Assembly (NCBI RefSeq): GCF_014529705.1
Contig: NZ_JAANIH010000008.1
Location: forward strand, 62,001 to 126,000
Source of the DNA: Bradyrhizobium campsiandrae
GTDB taxonomy: Bacteria; Pseudomonadota; Alphaproteobacteria; Rhizobiales; Xanthobacteraceae
Direction: 5' to 3'
DNA: 64,000 nt
Shown piece after piece: positions 25,474 to 35,172 of this stretch. Below the pieces are notes generated by a model. That model worked only from the letters and a program-made list of their open reading frames with translations. It was not told where the DNA came from and did no database searches. A program made the position numbers and the translations under genes. The stretch's first letter is position 1; the number at the start of each line of letters is the position of its first letter.

Positions 25474-27888
25474 ATGACGATCGCAACGGCCGACGCGCAG
25501 CGGCGCGCGCAAACTGTTTCTGCCTGGTCGTTCGATGTTTTCGATACATTTCTGTTGCGCGCCTGCACGACGCCGGATGGCGTATTTGAAAGGACTTACG
25601 AGCTTTCCGGCATTTCACGGACTTGTCCAAACATTTCCGCGAATTTCGTTCAGCATCGCATCCAGGCCGAGGCACGCGCGCGAAGAACCGCGAAGGAGAA
25701 GCGCGGCGGCAGCGAAGTCCATATTGGCGAGATCTATTCCTTCTTTCCGTTCAGGCTGTTCGGTCTCGCGCGCAGCGATCTGAACGATCTCGTCGAGACG
25801 GAGTTTGCCGCCGAACTCGAACTTTGCCGCGCCAATCCGGACATGCTTCGTCAATATCTAGACATGAAGCGCGACGGACACTGCGTCGGATTCATCTCCG
25901 ACACCTATTGGGATTCGGGTCGGCTGGCGCGGCTGCTGCAGGCTTGCCGTCCCGGGCTCACATGGGACTTTCTCTATGCGTCCTGCGATCACGGCAGCAG
26001 CAAGAGCGAAGCGCTGTTCGCCAAATATCTCTCCGAGCAGGGTATCGACGCCGGCGCGTCCTTTCACGTCGGCGACAACGAGACGGCCGACATCAAGGGC
26101 GCGAAGCGCCACGGCATCCGACCGCGCTATTATCCGCAGGCGACGGCGCAGCTCGCCTCCAAATTCCAGCGCGAGACGACGTTGTTCGAGCTGCTCTGCA
26201 CGGGCGCACCATCGCGGCTCGATCACGGTGCGCGGACGCTGCGCCGCATGGTCGCCGCTCGCGGCGCCGAGAAATCTCTGCCCTTCCACCTCGGTCTGAC
26301 CGTGCTCGGCCCGGTGATGACAGCCTACGATGCGTTCGTGGCACGGCGCTGCGAGGACGTTTCCGGCCCCGGCCGGCAGGTCGCCCTCGGCTTTCTCGGC
26401 CGCGACGGGTTTCTGTCGCATCGGGTCTGGCAAGATCTGCACGGCATGACCTCGGCCTATCTCGAGATCAACCGCCGCGTCAGCCTGATCGCATCCGCCG
26501 ACACGATGCAGCCGATCGTCGACCTTCTCGGCAAGATCTTCAAGATCGACGGGCCGACCTTCGGTGACATCATGAAGATCATGCCGCCGAAGGTCGCGGC
26601 CTTCTTTGCCGACTGTCCCGGCGGTATCGCTTCCGGCGAGGAGCTCGCCGAAGCGCTTCCCGGACTGATGGACCCGCCGGAGATCGTCGCGCTCGCCGCC
26701 GGCTTGCGCGCCCGGCTGCTCGCCTATCTCCGGAGCGCCATTCCCGGCTTCGACGAATGTACTGACCTCGTGCTCGCCGATCTCGGCTATTCCGGTAGCG
26801 TTCAGAAGGCGCTCCGTCGTGTGTTCGACATCGAGGGCATCAATATCCGGCTCCACGGCGCCTACCTGATATCGCTCGACGACGCCTTCGATGACATCGC
26901 CGATCAGGACAGCGCCGAAGGATTCATCTCGGACCTCGTGGTCACGCCCCACGTCAAGCGCATGCTGATCCGCAACGTCGCGCTGCTGGAACAGATCTGC
27001 TGCTCGGCTGACGGGTCGGTGTGCGACTATCATGGCGCCGAAGTCCTGCGCGAAATCAATCCACGGCCAGCGGACCAGATCGCGCTCGCCGCCGAGATCC
27101 AGGCCGGCGTCCTCGCCTTTGCCGAGAGTGCCGAAGACGTCGCGCTGGACGTCTGCCTTGATCCCTATGCCGATCCGGCGGTCGCCGCGCGCTGGTGCGC
27201 GGCCACACTGACCCGCCTTTTGCTCCTGCCGGATCACGATGAGCTAACATTGCTCGGCGGATTGAAGCACGACGTCAATCTCGGCACGCATGCGCTGGCA
27301 CCGATGATCGACGGCGATTTCATCCGCAGCCAGATCACCGCGCGCGGCCTCTCCGCCGCCTGCACGGCGCTAGCGCCACCGATGTGGTTGGCGGGCAGCT
27401 TTGCGCAGCTATCGCCATCCCACGCCTATTTCTATGCGCTGTTCGGCGCCAACCGCCTGCCCGCCGACGTCTTCGAGGAGAGGCCCTGCGGTCAGGTCCA
27501 GGTCGGACTGTTTCGCGGGAATGGGGATGCGACGCTGGAGACGGTGACGGTTCACCACAACGGCCTCGGCGAGCTGCGCCTGCGCATTCCGCTGTCGCGG
27601 AGCATGGCGGTGACGATGATCGCACTGCCGCTGGCGAGATTCGCGCCCGATGGCCTTCTTCACGGCGTGACGGTGCAGCAGGACGACGACGTTCGCGACG
27701 CAGCCGAGAGCCAGGACGTCACCGACCTTGCGGAGGACAGCCTGATCTTCGCCGGTCTGCAGCGGACCGGCAGCCATTATCGCACCGAGACCGAGGACGG
27801 CTGCCTCCTGATCCCGGTCGCCCCCATGACGCAGGACATTGCGGTCTATTCCGTGGCGATTACGCCGCTCCGATCCGGCCGCAAATAG
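25474..27888 (+). CDS. HAD-superfamily hydrolase, COG5610-like, large two-domain protein
   Basis: An 804-aa protein. The HAD nucleophile motif is SFDVFDTFLLR (near residue 20), motif II is GFISDTYW, and the acidic motif IV is HVGDNETADIKGAKRHG. This is followed by a second conserved region with FLGRDGFLSHRVW and DLGYSGSVQKAL that is typical of COG5610 proteins from surface-polysaccharide loci. ATG 25474 has GGCGGGGA upstream. The last ~300 residues are unassigned. It begins a three-gene plus-strand operon beside the flagellin cluster, so a role in glycan or flagellin modification is likely but not shown. Confidence 0.8.
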   Translation: MTIATADAQRRAQTVSAWSFDVFDTFLLRACTTPDGVFERTYELSGISRTCPNISANFVQHRIQAEARARRTAKEKRGGSEVHIGEIYSFFPFRLFGLARSDLNDLVETEFAAELELCRANPDMLRQYLDMKRDGHCVGFISDTYWDSGRLARLLQACRPGLTWDFLYASCDHGSSKSEALFAKYLSEQGIDAGASFHVGDNETADIKGAKRHGIRPRYYPQATAQLASKFQRETTLFELLCTGAPSRLDHGARTLRRMVAARGAEKSLPFHLGLTVLGPVMTAYDAFVARRCEDVSGPGRQVALGFLGRDGFLSHRVWQDLHGMTSAYLEINRRVSLIASADTMQPIVDLLGKIFKIDGPTFGDIMKIMPPKVAAFFADCPGGIASGEELAEALPGLMDPPEIVALAAGLRARLLAYLRSAIPGFDECTDLVLADLGYSGSVQKALRRVFDIEGINIRLHGAYLISLDDAFDDIADQDSAEGFISDLVVTPHVKRMLIRNVALLEQICCSADGSVCDYHGAEVLREINPRPADQIALAAEIQAGVLAFAESAEDVALDVCLDPYADPAVAARWCAATLTRLLLLPDHDELTLLGGLKHDVNLGTHALAPMIDGDFIRSQITARGLSAACTALAPPMWLAGSFAQLSPSHAYFYALFGANRLPADVFEERPCGQVQVGLFRGNGDATLETVTVHHNGLGELRLRIPLSRSMAVTMIALPLARFAPDGLLHGVTVQQDDDVRDAAESQDVTDLAEDSLIFAGLQRTGSHYRTETEDGCLLIPVAPMTQDIAVYSVAITPLRSGRK

Positions 27889-27948
27889 TGCGCCTGACCG
27901 CGCCGTCCGGACCGTTGAAGTCCAAGGGGCGGCACGAGGGGCACGGAA

Positions 27949-29268
27949 TTGACGGACGAGACGCACACGAATCTTGATCGGCTACTGCGATCCGGCGGCA
28001 TCCGGCTCGGCGGGGTCCAGCGCCGCCGTCTGGCCTGGCTGGTCAGCCAGTACGGCGCACCGACGCTCGATGGCGTCAGCGAGGGGCGGCGCAACGGCGT
28101 CGTCATTCTCAGGGAGCCGCCAAGCGGCGCGGCGGCCGAGCTGTTCTACCGCTCGCTGACGCCCGGCTGCGCCGTCGTCATTCCCATAAGCGAGAACCCT
28201 GGCTTCGACTTCCTGAAGTCCAAGCTGACCGAGTTCGGCACTGTCGGCCCCTGCGGCGTGGACGGCCCGCACGAAATGTGGTGGGGCGGCATCGGCTGGT
28301 CGAAACTCCTCGCCGCCGCCGATTCATCCACCGTCCGCCCGCGGATCGTCTCCTGCTACCCGCGCGGGGGCGACGCGACCGCTGCCTTTGCGCTCCGGCA
28401 TTCGCTCGAGCGATTTGACCTCGCCTGCCACATCGAGCCGATCGACACCCAGCTCAGCGACCGGATCCTCTGCTTCGAGAAGGCTGAGTTCATGATGCGG
28501 ATGTGGGCCAAATATCGCGAGCCGCTGCTGTTCGTGGAAGCCGGCGTCGCGGTGCGCGAGGCGCCGCTGCTGCCGTCCTTCCTCGGCTGCGACGTGGCCT
28601 TGCACAAGTGGAATCGCTGGGAGATGTCGGCACGCACGCTCTATCTCGGCCGCACCAAGGCGGCGGAGATGATGCTGCGCGCCTGGCAGCAGCTCGCCGC
28701 GTCCTATCCCGCGATCTGGGAGGGCTATCTGCTCGACCAGGCCTGGAGCCTGACGTCCTCGCAAACGCCTCTCGACACCGCCTGGCTGCCACGCTCCTAC
28801 CACGCGCTGAAGGGGGACCTCGGTGCGATGCGTGCCACGATCCTGCACGACCAGCAAACGACGACGCTGGAGCTCGGTCCAGATCCCAGCTTCGCCGGCA
28901 TCGCGCGCGCAGCCCGCCGCGCCGGACGTACCGGGGCTCACGACGCCCTCATGGTCATGACCTCGAAAGCCGGGACCGGCACCGCCATCGCCGTGATCCT
29001 GCGCGACGTCTCGGCCTGCGACGCCAGCGCGGTGGCTGCGACCGTGGAAGCCGTGGCCGGCGCCTATGCCGCCAATTGCGGCGGCTACGGCCGGCTCGAA
29101 CTGTCCCTCTGCGCCTGGCAGGACGACGTCGGCGCCGCCCGCGAAGCCGCCGCCCAGGCGCGCTACCGCATCCTGGAGATCGCGCCGGGACAGTGCATTG
29201 CCAACGACTTCTTTGCGACCCACGGAGCCGACGAAGCGCTCATGACCACTCGCCACCTCTTGCCTTGA
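27949..29268 (+). CDS. Glycosyltransferase-like protein, 439 aa
   Basis: Residues from about 120 resemble a GT-A-type nucleotide-sugar transferase fold: PRIVSCYPRGGDATAAFALR, then FEKAEFMMRMWAKYREPLLF and LHKWNRWEMSARTLYLG, where the usual DxD is not obvious (EAG lies at that place). The C-terminal ~130 residues are Ala-rich and unassigned. The start is TTG 27949 with AGGGG upstream. It begins 60 bases after the HAD gene. The assignment is tentative; a sugar transferase role is supported mostly by overall pattern and neighbours. Confidence 0.5.
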   Translation: MTDETHTNLDRLLRSGGIRLGGVQRRRLAWLVSQYGAPTLDGVSEGRRNGVVILREPPSGAAAELFYRSLTPGCAVVIPISENPGFDFLKSKLTEFGTVGPCGVDGPHEMWWGGIGWSKLLAAADSSTVRPRIVSCYPRGGDATAAFALRHSLERFDLACHIEPIDTQLSDRILCFEKAEFMMRMWAKYREPLLFVEAGVAVREAPLLPSFLGCDVALHKWNRWEMSARTLYLGRTKAAEMMLRAWQQLAASYPAIWEGYLLDQAWSLTSSQTPLDTAWLPRSYHALKGDLGAMRATILHDQQTTTLELGPDPSFAGIARAARRAGRTGAHDALMVMTSKAGTGTAIAVILRDVSACDASAVAATVEAVAGAYAANCGGYGRLELSLCAWQDDVGAAREAAAQARYRILEIAPGQCIANDFFATHGADEALMTTRHLLP

Positions 29269-29281
29269 CGGACACCTCACG

Positions 29282-29818
29282 ATGCTCAAGACCATCATCC
29301 TGCTCACCGACACCGTGCAACAGCAGCAGCCGCTGGCCAATCTGCTCCGCGAACACAATCGCGGACTCACCTTCTGCTCGGCGCTGCGCGCGGCCGACCT
29401 CGGCGCGATCGAAGCCGACGTTCTGGGCGACGCTCGGCTGGTGTCGTTCGCCGCCGACGTCGCCGTCCCGGAAAAATTCCTGCTCCGGCTCGGCTATGGT
29501 GCCTACAAATTCTACGCCGCGCCGACGCAATATCCCGGCTTGCCGCCGGCGCCCGACGAGTGCGACGAGGATCCGCGCTGCTATTCCGTGATCGCGCAGT
29601 CGATGATGATCTGGCCGGACTTCAAGAAGGTGGTCGGCCTGGAGACCGTGACGATTCCTGACGGCACCGTTGCTGCCGAGCGCGAGCGGATGGTGTTCTC
29701 TCGCCTTGCGTATCTGTTCTGGCAAATGTCGGGCATGATCGCCAGCGAGGCCGCCGATCTCCCCGGCATCATCGAGTCCAGCGACGGCCGGCGCCCGGCG
29801 CTCGCAATGATGAACTAA
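29282..29818 (+). CDS. Formyltransferase-like protein with altered active site, 178 aa
   Basis: The sequence follows the N-terminal domain of methionyl-tRNA/sugar formyltransferases: DARLVSFAADVAVPEKFL, then LGYGAYKFYAAPTQYPGLPP. In active enzymes this second motif reads NFHPGPxxYPG, with Asn and His catalytic. Here these positions are Lys and Tyr, so formyl transfer is doubtful. The family's C-terminal domain is absent. It closes the operon of the HAD and glycosyltransferase-like genes (13-base gap). It may be a binding protein derived from a formyltransferase. Confidence 0.6.
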   Translation: MLKTIILLTDTVQQQQPLANLLREHNRGLTFCSALRAADLGAIEADVLGDARLVSFAADVAVPEKFLLRLGYGAYKFYAAPTQYPGLPPAPDECDEDPRCYSVIAQSMMIWPDFKKVVGLETVTIPDGTVAAERERMVFSRLAYLFWQMSGMIASEAADLPGIIESSDGRRPALAMMN

Positions 29819-30032
29819 GGGTCGCCAGCGCGGCGCGAGGCTACGCGGAGCGGCAGGCGGTGCTTCGGCGCCGCGAGTGCGGTCGCCCGGCTCCCGCGCG
29901 GCAAGGCCGCAGTCGCGCAGCTCCGCGTGCCCGATTCTCCGACCCTGGCATCGACATCGATGCTGGCGCGCCGCCTGCTCATGTCAGCGTGGCGTTCGAC
30001 GGGGCGATCGGCATGCAGCGGCGGGCGTCCAA

Positions 30033-32546
30033 CTAGAACGAGGTGCCGCCCCCGAACCTGAACTCCTGCACGATGTCGTACTTGCCCTTCGTGATCGGCA
30101 CGGCGTAGTCGAAGCGCAGTGGCCCGAACGGCGAGGCCCAGATCAAGCCCACGCCGACCGACGAGCGCACCACGTTGCCGTCGTCATATTGCAGGCCGCA
30201 GGTCGGACACGCCTTGGTGTTGACTTCGCCGGTCGCCGTCCAGGACGTCGGCCCCTGGTAGCCCCAGAGCGAACCGGCGTCGGCATAGACCGCGCCCTTC
30301 AGGCCCACTTCCTTCGGCAGGAACCAGAAAGGCATCTGCAATTCGAGCGAAGCGCCCCAATATTTGGTGCCGCCGAGCGCATCGCCGGCCGCGCCCAGAT
30401 TGTAATACGTGATGTCGCGCGGACCGATGCCGTTGGAGGCGAAGCCGCGTACAAGGTTCGGACCCATCTGGAAGTGATCCAGCATGCGCAGATCCTGGTT
30501 GCCGAGCTTGCTGAGGAGGCCACTCTGCAGGTGGATCACGCCGACGATATCGGACACCAGCGACGAATAGTATTTGGTGTCCACCGCGGTCTTCAGGTAG
30601 CTGACGTCGCCACCGACGCCGGCGAAATCCTGCCGGAAGTCAACCAGCAAGCCATCGGTCGGATTCTTGGTGTTGTCCAGCGTGTTGTAGTTAAGCGTGT
30701 AGCCCAGCGCCGAGGTCCAGGTCGCACCGTTCGCGAGTTCCTTTCGGACCGGGAGGCTCGATTCGCCGTCGCCGTAGCAGCCGTAACCGTAAACGCCCGA
30801 ACTGGTGGAATTCGTGGGATCCACCCCGCCCAGGACATTCTGGATGTAGGCCGGCGTCGGGTTGAAGGCCAGCGACGTGTTGGCGGCGTTGTTGTTGCAA
30901 TTGTTGTAGGCGCTGGCGAGCGTAATGCTCTGCTGATAGAGCGAGTAGCGCAGCTGGAGCGACAAGTCCTCCCGCAAGGCGAAGCCGAGCCGCGGCGAAA
31001 AACCCAGCGTCGTCACGCCGTAGCTCGTATAGCTGTTCGATTTCTGTTCCTTCCAATAGGTGTCGAACCCGAGGGCGAGCCGGTAGTCGAGCAGGTAGGG
31101 CTCGACGAAGGAGAGCGATACACCGCGCGAGTACTGGCCGTAGCTGACGGACGCCTTGGCATAGAGCCCCTTGCCGAGCAGGTTACGCTCGGAGACCGAG
31201 ACTTCCGCAAGCGCACCGTCGCTGGTGGAATAGCCGCCCGAGATCGAGAAGTCTCCGGTCGACTTCTCTTCCATGTCGACGACCAGGATGACGCGGTCGC
31301 TGGATGAACCCGGCTCGGTGACGATCTTGACGCTCTTAAAATAGTCGAGGTTCTTCAGCCGCCGCTCGGCGCGGTCGACCAGCGCGCGGTTGTAGGCATC
31401 TCCTTCCGAGATGTCGAACTCGCGGCGGATGACGTAGTCCCGCGTGCGGGTGTTGCCGCGCAGATTGATGCGCTCGATATAGGTGCGTGGGCCCTCGTCG
31501 ATATTGAACACGACAGACACGGTATGCGCCTCGAAGTTACGGTCGCCGCTCGGCCGCACCACGGCGAAGGCGTAGCCGCGACGCGAGGCCTCGATCTGCA
31601 TCTCCTCGGTCGACTTCTCGACCGATTCGACGTTGTAGAGCGAGCCGACACCGACGCGCGAATAGGAGCGCATCGAGCTCGCGTCGAAATTGGCGATGCT
31701 GGAGCGGAAATCGACCGAACCGACGCGATATTGCTGGCCCTCCTCGATCTTGAAGGTGACGTTGAAGCCCTTCTTCTCCGGATCGTATTCGGTGAGCGCG
31801 GCCACGACCTGGGCGTCGGCGAAGCCGTTCTTGAGATAGAAGCGCCGGATCAGGTCGCGGTCGGCCTCGATGCGGTCGGGATCGTAGATGTCGTTGTTGC
31901 CAAGGAAACTGAGCAGATTGCTTTCGTGCGTCTTGATCACGTCACGCAGACGCGCCGCCGAATAGGCGGCGTTGCCGATGAACTCGACCGATTTGACACC
32001 GGTCTTGGCGCCCTCCTCGATCGCGAAAATGAGGTCGAGGCGGTTGCTGGGCTGCTCGATGATCTCGGGCGTGACGTGGACGTCGTAGCGGCCCGAGCGC
32101 CGGTAGATCTCGGCGATGCGCAGCGTGTCGGATTGTACCAGCGCGCGAGAGAACGTCCCGCGCGGCTTGGACTGGATCTCGGCCGAGAGTTGCTCGTCCT
32201 TGATCTTCTTGTTGCCCTCGAAGGCAATGCGGCCGATCACGGCATTTTCCACCACCGACACCACGAGGCGGCCGCCGGACTGACTGATCTTCGCGTCCTG
32301 GAACAGGCCTGTCTCGATCAACGCCTTGAGCCCGTCATCTATAGCGGATTGATCGAGGCGCGTGCCGGGACCGGCCCTGAAATAGGAGCGGACCGTCTCG
32401 GCCTCTACCCGGCGGTTGCCTTCGACCACGATCGTCTCCGCCGCCTGCGCGGCCGCCGGCTGCGGCAGCAGTGCGGGCGGAAGTGAACTTGCAATCGATA
32501 CAGCACTCATCACCACGGCGATCAGCCGGGCCCGCAAAAACGACAT
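30033..32546 (-). CDS. bamA: Outer-membrane assembly factor BamA (solitary paralogue)
   Basis: An 837-aa outer-membrane protein insertase. A signal peptide (about 1-36, ending AAAQA) is followed by five POTRA units from about 38 to 430, with typical VEGNRRVEAETVRSY and FEGNKKIKDEQL motifs. The C-terminal 16-stranded barrel shows FASNGIGPRD (the VRGF loop region), SVGVGLIWASPFGPLRFDY, and a last residue Phe. ATG 32546 has GAGG upstream. The essential bamA usually lies next to rseP-lpxD-fabZ. Here none of these is present, so this is probably a second copy. Confidence 0.9.
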   Translation of the reverse strand: MSFLRARLIAVVMSAVSIASSLPPALLPQPAAAQAAETIVVEGNRRVEAETVRSYFRAGPGTRLDQSAIDDGLKALIETGLFQDAKISQSGGRLVVSVVENAVIGRIAFEGNKKIKDEQLSAEIQSKPRGTFSRALVQSDTLRIAEIYRRSGRYDVHVTPEIIEQPSNRLDLIFAIEEGAKTGVKSVEFIGNAAYSAARLRDVIKTHESNLLSFLGNNDIYDPDRIEADRDLIRRFYLKNGFADAQVVAALTEYDPEKKGFNVTFKIEEGQQYRVGSVDFRSSIANFDASSMRSYSRVGVGSLYNVESVEKSTEEMQIEASRRGYAFAVVRPSGDRNFEAHTVSVVFNIDEGPRTYIERINLRGNTRTRDYVIRREFDISEGDAYNRALVDRAERRLKNLDYFKSVKIVTEPGSSSDRVILVVDMEEKSTGDFSISGGYSTSDGALAEVSVSERNLLGKGLYAKASVSYGQYSRGVSLSFVEPYLLDYRLALGFDTYWKEQKSNSYTSYGVTTLGFSPRLGFALREDLSLQLRYSLYQQSITLASAYNNCNNNAANTSLAFNPTPAYIQNVLGGVDPTNSTSSGVYGYGCYGDGESSLPVRKELANGATWTSALGYTLNYNTLDNTKNPTDGLLVDFRQDFAGVGGDVSYLKTAVDTKYYSSLVSDIVGVIHLQSGLLSKLGNQDLRMLDHFQMGPNLVRGFASNGIGPRDITYYNLGAAGDALGGTKYWGASLELQMPFWFLPKEVGLKGAVYADAGSLWGYQGPTSWTATGEVNTKACPTCGLQYDDGNVVRSSVGVGLIWASPFGPLRFDYAVPITKGKYDIVQEFRFGGGTSF

Positions 32547-32848
32547 TCCACACCTCAGCAGCACTTCACGTGCTCTGAAGACGGGAGCGCTGTGGCCGCG
32601 GTGTGGCTTTGGGATTACCGCATGTTTCTGCGCGTTGAATTTCGTGCGGTCAATCGATCATGCACGCGCACACGGGCATGGGGTGCGGCGGTCTGCTGGC
32701 TCCGTACGGCAGCGAATGGCCGCCATTGCAGCGTTTACGCAGCTGGCGCGCTCGGATATTCGACAACATTCGGTAACGCGGGAATTCTTTACAAGGTCCG
32801 CGACCGATGCGAGAGGCGGCGCCATCAACTCGCACGGGGTACTTGCCG
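32547..32848. other. Divergent spacer between bamA and a small secreted protein, 302 bases
   Basis: The region must hold the promoters of two divergent genes. A moderately AT-rich stretch with TTTACAAGG near 32787 could be part of a promoter, but no consensus pair is convincing. No RNA or additional gene was seen. Confidence 0.4.
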
Positions 32849-33217
32849 ATGAGCTCGCTTGTCATGACCAGAACGATGCTGGCCGCCTTTCTCCTCCCGG
32901 CCCTGACCGCGCATGCCGCGACCACCGGCAAGCGCGATCGGCAACCGGCGACGCAAAACGCCGTCTATGAATACGGCCCGCGCGGTCCCAACCGGTCCTA
33001 TCAGTCCGGCCCGCATACGCGCGTCTATGTGAGCAAGCGGTCGTGGCTGGACGGCGGCACCGAGGTGCTTCCCGGCGATCGCAAGTTCGCCGACTACGCC
33101 TTGCCGCCGGGCACGTCGTTCGCACGTGAGAACAACAACCGGCCGCTCGACCGTCAGCCCCTGAATCCGGATTCCGACCTGGGCGGACTCACGCAGCGCA
33201 TCCCGATCTCCTGGTGA
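32849..33217 (+). CDS. Small secreted hypothetical protein, 122 aa
   Basis: The N-terminus MTRTMLAAFLLPALTAHAA (from Met 6) is a clear Sec signal peptide, with cleavage after AHA. The mature part is polar, basic and rich in Tyr, Pro and Asn (YEYGPRGPNRSYQSGPHTRV), with a Leu-Asn-Pro-rich end. It should be periplasmic. ATG 32849 and ATG 32864 are both possible starts. No family was recognised. It is divergent from bamA. Confidence 0.6.
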   Translation: MSSLVMTRTMLAAFLLPALTAHAATTGKRDRQPATQNAVYEYGPRGPNRSYQSGPHTRVYVSKRSWLDGGTEVLPGDRKFADYALPPGTSFARENNNRPLDRQPLNPDSDLGGLTQRIPISW

Positions 33218-33612
33218 CTGGATGCCTTTCTGTCCCCGACGCGCCATCGGAGAGCAATCCGCCCAACCCTCGACCTCTCGTGCACGACGCTGTTGAGCCC
33301 GGCTCGCGAAAATGACGATCTCCTGGATGAGCCGGGAGAGGGCGACACATGCGCCGCCTCCGAATTTCGGCTAAGCGTAATTTCTTCGCAAGGAATGCTC
33401 GGCGCGGCCGCAAACCGGGGGCGATGTCTCGCCTGGCAGGCACCGTGCGGCGGCGCGAGATGCCCCGCAACATCTGTTTACATCCAGCAACATTCCGGCT
33501 GCCGAAAGGCCACGATCGCGCGGCTACTGGGGGCCTGTTCCATCCTCCTCTTCCGAAGGCCGAAGGGCCACCGCACGTCCCGCGGCAAGGCTCATGGATC
33601 TCAGCCGATTTG
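33218..33612. other. Spacer before the efflux operon, 395 bases, no gene supported
   Basis: The frame of the NodT gene stays open back to 33349, but those extra 88 residues are Arg-rich and lie before the signal peptide, so I treat them as leader. The promoter of the efflux operon is probably here. No clear operator or RNA structure was found. Confidence 0.45.
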
Positions 33613-35172
33613 ATGCCGCCACACTTGTTCGTTGCAGTTCCCGCGCCATCCGCAGAGGAGAACCATCACCCGACGCGGTCCTCGTTGGGCGCCGCTCTGT
33701 CGCGCGCCGGCTCGGCTTGCGTCGCGCTGATGTTGGCCACCGCACTGGCTGGTTGCGCCGTCGGGCCGGATTATGCCGGGCCGCCCGGGCTGGCCATGCC
33801 GTCGCACTGGAGCGCACAACCAACTTCCCGGCGTCGATCCGGCACGCTGGATCGCTGGTGGATGCGCCTGCGCGATCCCCTGCTCAACCAGCTGATCGAA
33901 CAGGCCGTCGAAGCCAACCCCAGTGTTGCCAAAGCCAAAGCGGTCGTGCGCGAGGCGCGCGCAACGGTTCAGCAGACCGGCGCAGGCCTCTTTCCCTCCG
34001 TCAGCGGCTCGGCCTCGGTGACCGACAACAAGACCAGCGCGGGCTCCGCCTCGACCATCGTCGACACAGCGCCCTACACGCTGCACCAAGCGAGCTTCGA
34101 TTCGAGCTGGGAGCTCGACCTGTTCGGCGGCACGCAACGGAGCATCGAGGCGTCGGTGCGCGGGCGACAATCGGCCGAGGAGGATCTGCGCGACAGCCTC
34201 GTCACGCTGATCGGCGACGTCGCCGCCTATTACGTGGAGGCGCGTGGCTACCAGGCGCGGATCGCGCTGGCGCGGCGAACATCGGTCTCGCAGCGCGACA
34301 CCGAAAAGCTCACCCGCAGCAAATACGAGGCCGGCAGCGGCAATGCCGTCGATCTCGCCAAGGCGACCGCGCAAGCCGCGAGCACGGAGGCGAACGTTGC
34401 GACCTATCAGGCCGCGCTTGCCGCCGACATTCATCGGCTCGGCATCCTGCTCGGACGGCCGCCCGACGGCGTCGCTTCGCTGATGGCACAGTCCGCGCCC
34501 GTGCCGGCACCGCGCATGCCCTTGCCCACGGGACTACCGGCCGATCTCCTGATGAACCGTCCAGACGTCGCCAGCGCCGAACGCAAGCTGGCCCAGGCCA
34601 CCGCCAAGATCGGCGCGGCCGAGGCCGACCGCTATCCTGCGGTATCTCTGACCGGCTCGGTCGGCACCTCTGCGCTCAGTGCAGGGGATCTCGCAAAGTA
34701 TTCCAGCGTAAGCTGGTCGGTCGGCCCCTCTGTCACGGTGCCGGTCTTTGATGCGGGCAAGCGCCTCGCGACAGTCAGGATTGCCGCAGCACAACGCGAC
34801 CAGGCGTTCGCGACGTTCCATTCGGCCCTGCTCACCGCGCTCGAAGATGTCGAGAATGCGCTGGTGTCGCTGTCGCAGGAGCGCATTCGCGCGACCAAGC
34901 TGGCCGAGGCAGCGAAGAACTATCGCGAGGCCGCCCGGCTCTCGCGGTCGCTATTCGAGACCGGTAGCGCGAGCTTCATCGACGTGCTGGATGCCGAACG
35001 CTCGCTCTATTCGGCTGAGGATTCGCTGATCCAGAGCAAGGTATCCGCGGCCAAGGACTACATTTCCCTCGCGAAGGCCCTCGGGGGCGGCTGGTCCGAT
35101 CCGGTCGACATATCGACGCCGATCATCGTGGACACCAATACAGGACCACACTTCCGGGAGGCAGCGAAGTGA
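33613..35172 (+). CDS. Outer-membrane efflux lipoprotein, NodT/TolC family
   Basis: A 519-aa outer-membrane channel of the NodT type. The signal peptide ends in the lipobox LAGC, so the Cys is expected to be lipidated; it is followed by AVGPDYAGPP, the usual NodT start. Helical barrel repeats appear as ANPSVAKAKAVVREARATVQ and the paired RPDVASAERKLAQATAKIGA. It forms the outer exit of the tripartite pump with the MacA- and MacB-like proteins. The coding region overlaps the next gene by 4 bases (GTGA). Confidence 0.88.
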   Translation: MPPHLFVAVPAPSAEENHHPTRSSLGAALSRAGSACVALMLATALAGCAVGPDYAGPPGLAMPSHWSAQPTSRRRSGTLDRWWMRLRDPLLNQLIEQAVEANPSVAKAKAVVREARATVQQTGAGLFPSVSGSASVTDNKTSAGSASTIVDTAPYTLHQASFDSSWELDLFGGTQRSIEASVRGRQSAEEDLRDSLVTLIGDVAAYYVEARGYQARIALARRTSVSQRDTEKLTRSKYEAGSGNAVDLAKATAQAASTEANVATYQAALAADIHRLGILLGRPPDGVASLMAQSAPVPAPRMPLPTGLPADLLMNRPDVASAERKLAQATAKIGAAEADRYPAVSLTGSVGTSALSAGDLAKYSSVSWSVGPSVTVPVFDAGKRLATVRIAAAQRDQAFATFHSALLTALEDVENALVSLSQERIRATKLAEAAKNYREAARLSRSLFETGSASFIDVLDAERSLYSAEDSLIQSKVSAAKDYISLAKALGGGWSDPVDISTPIIVDTNTGPHFREAAK

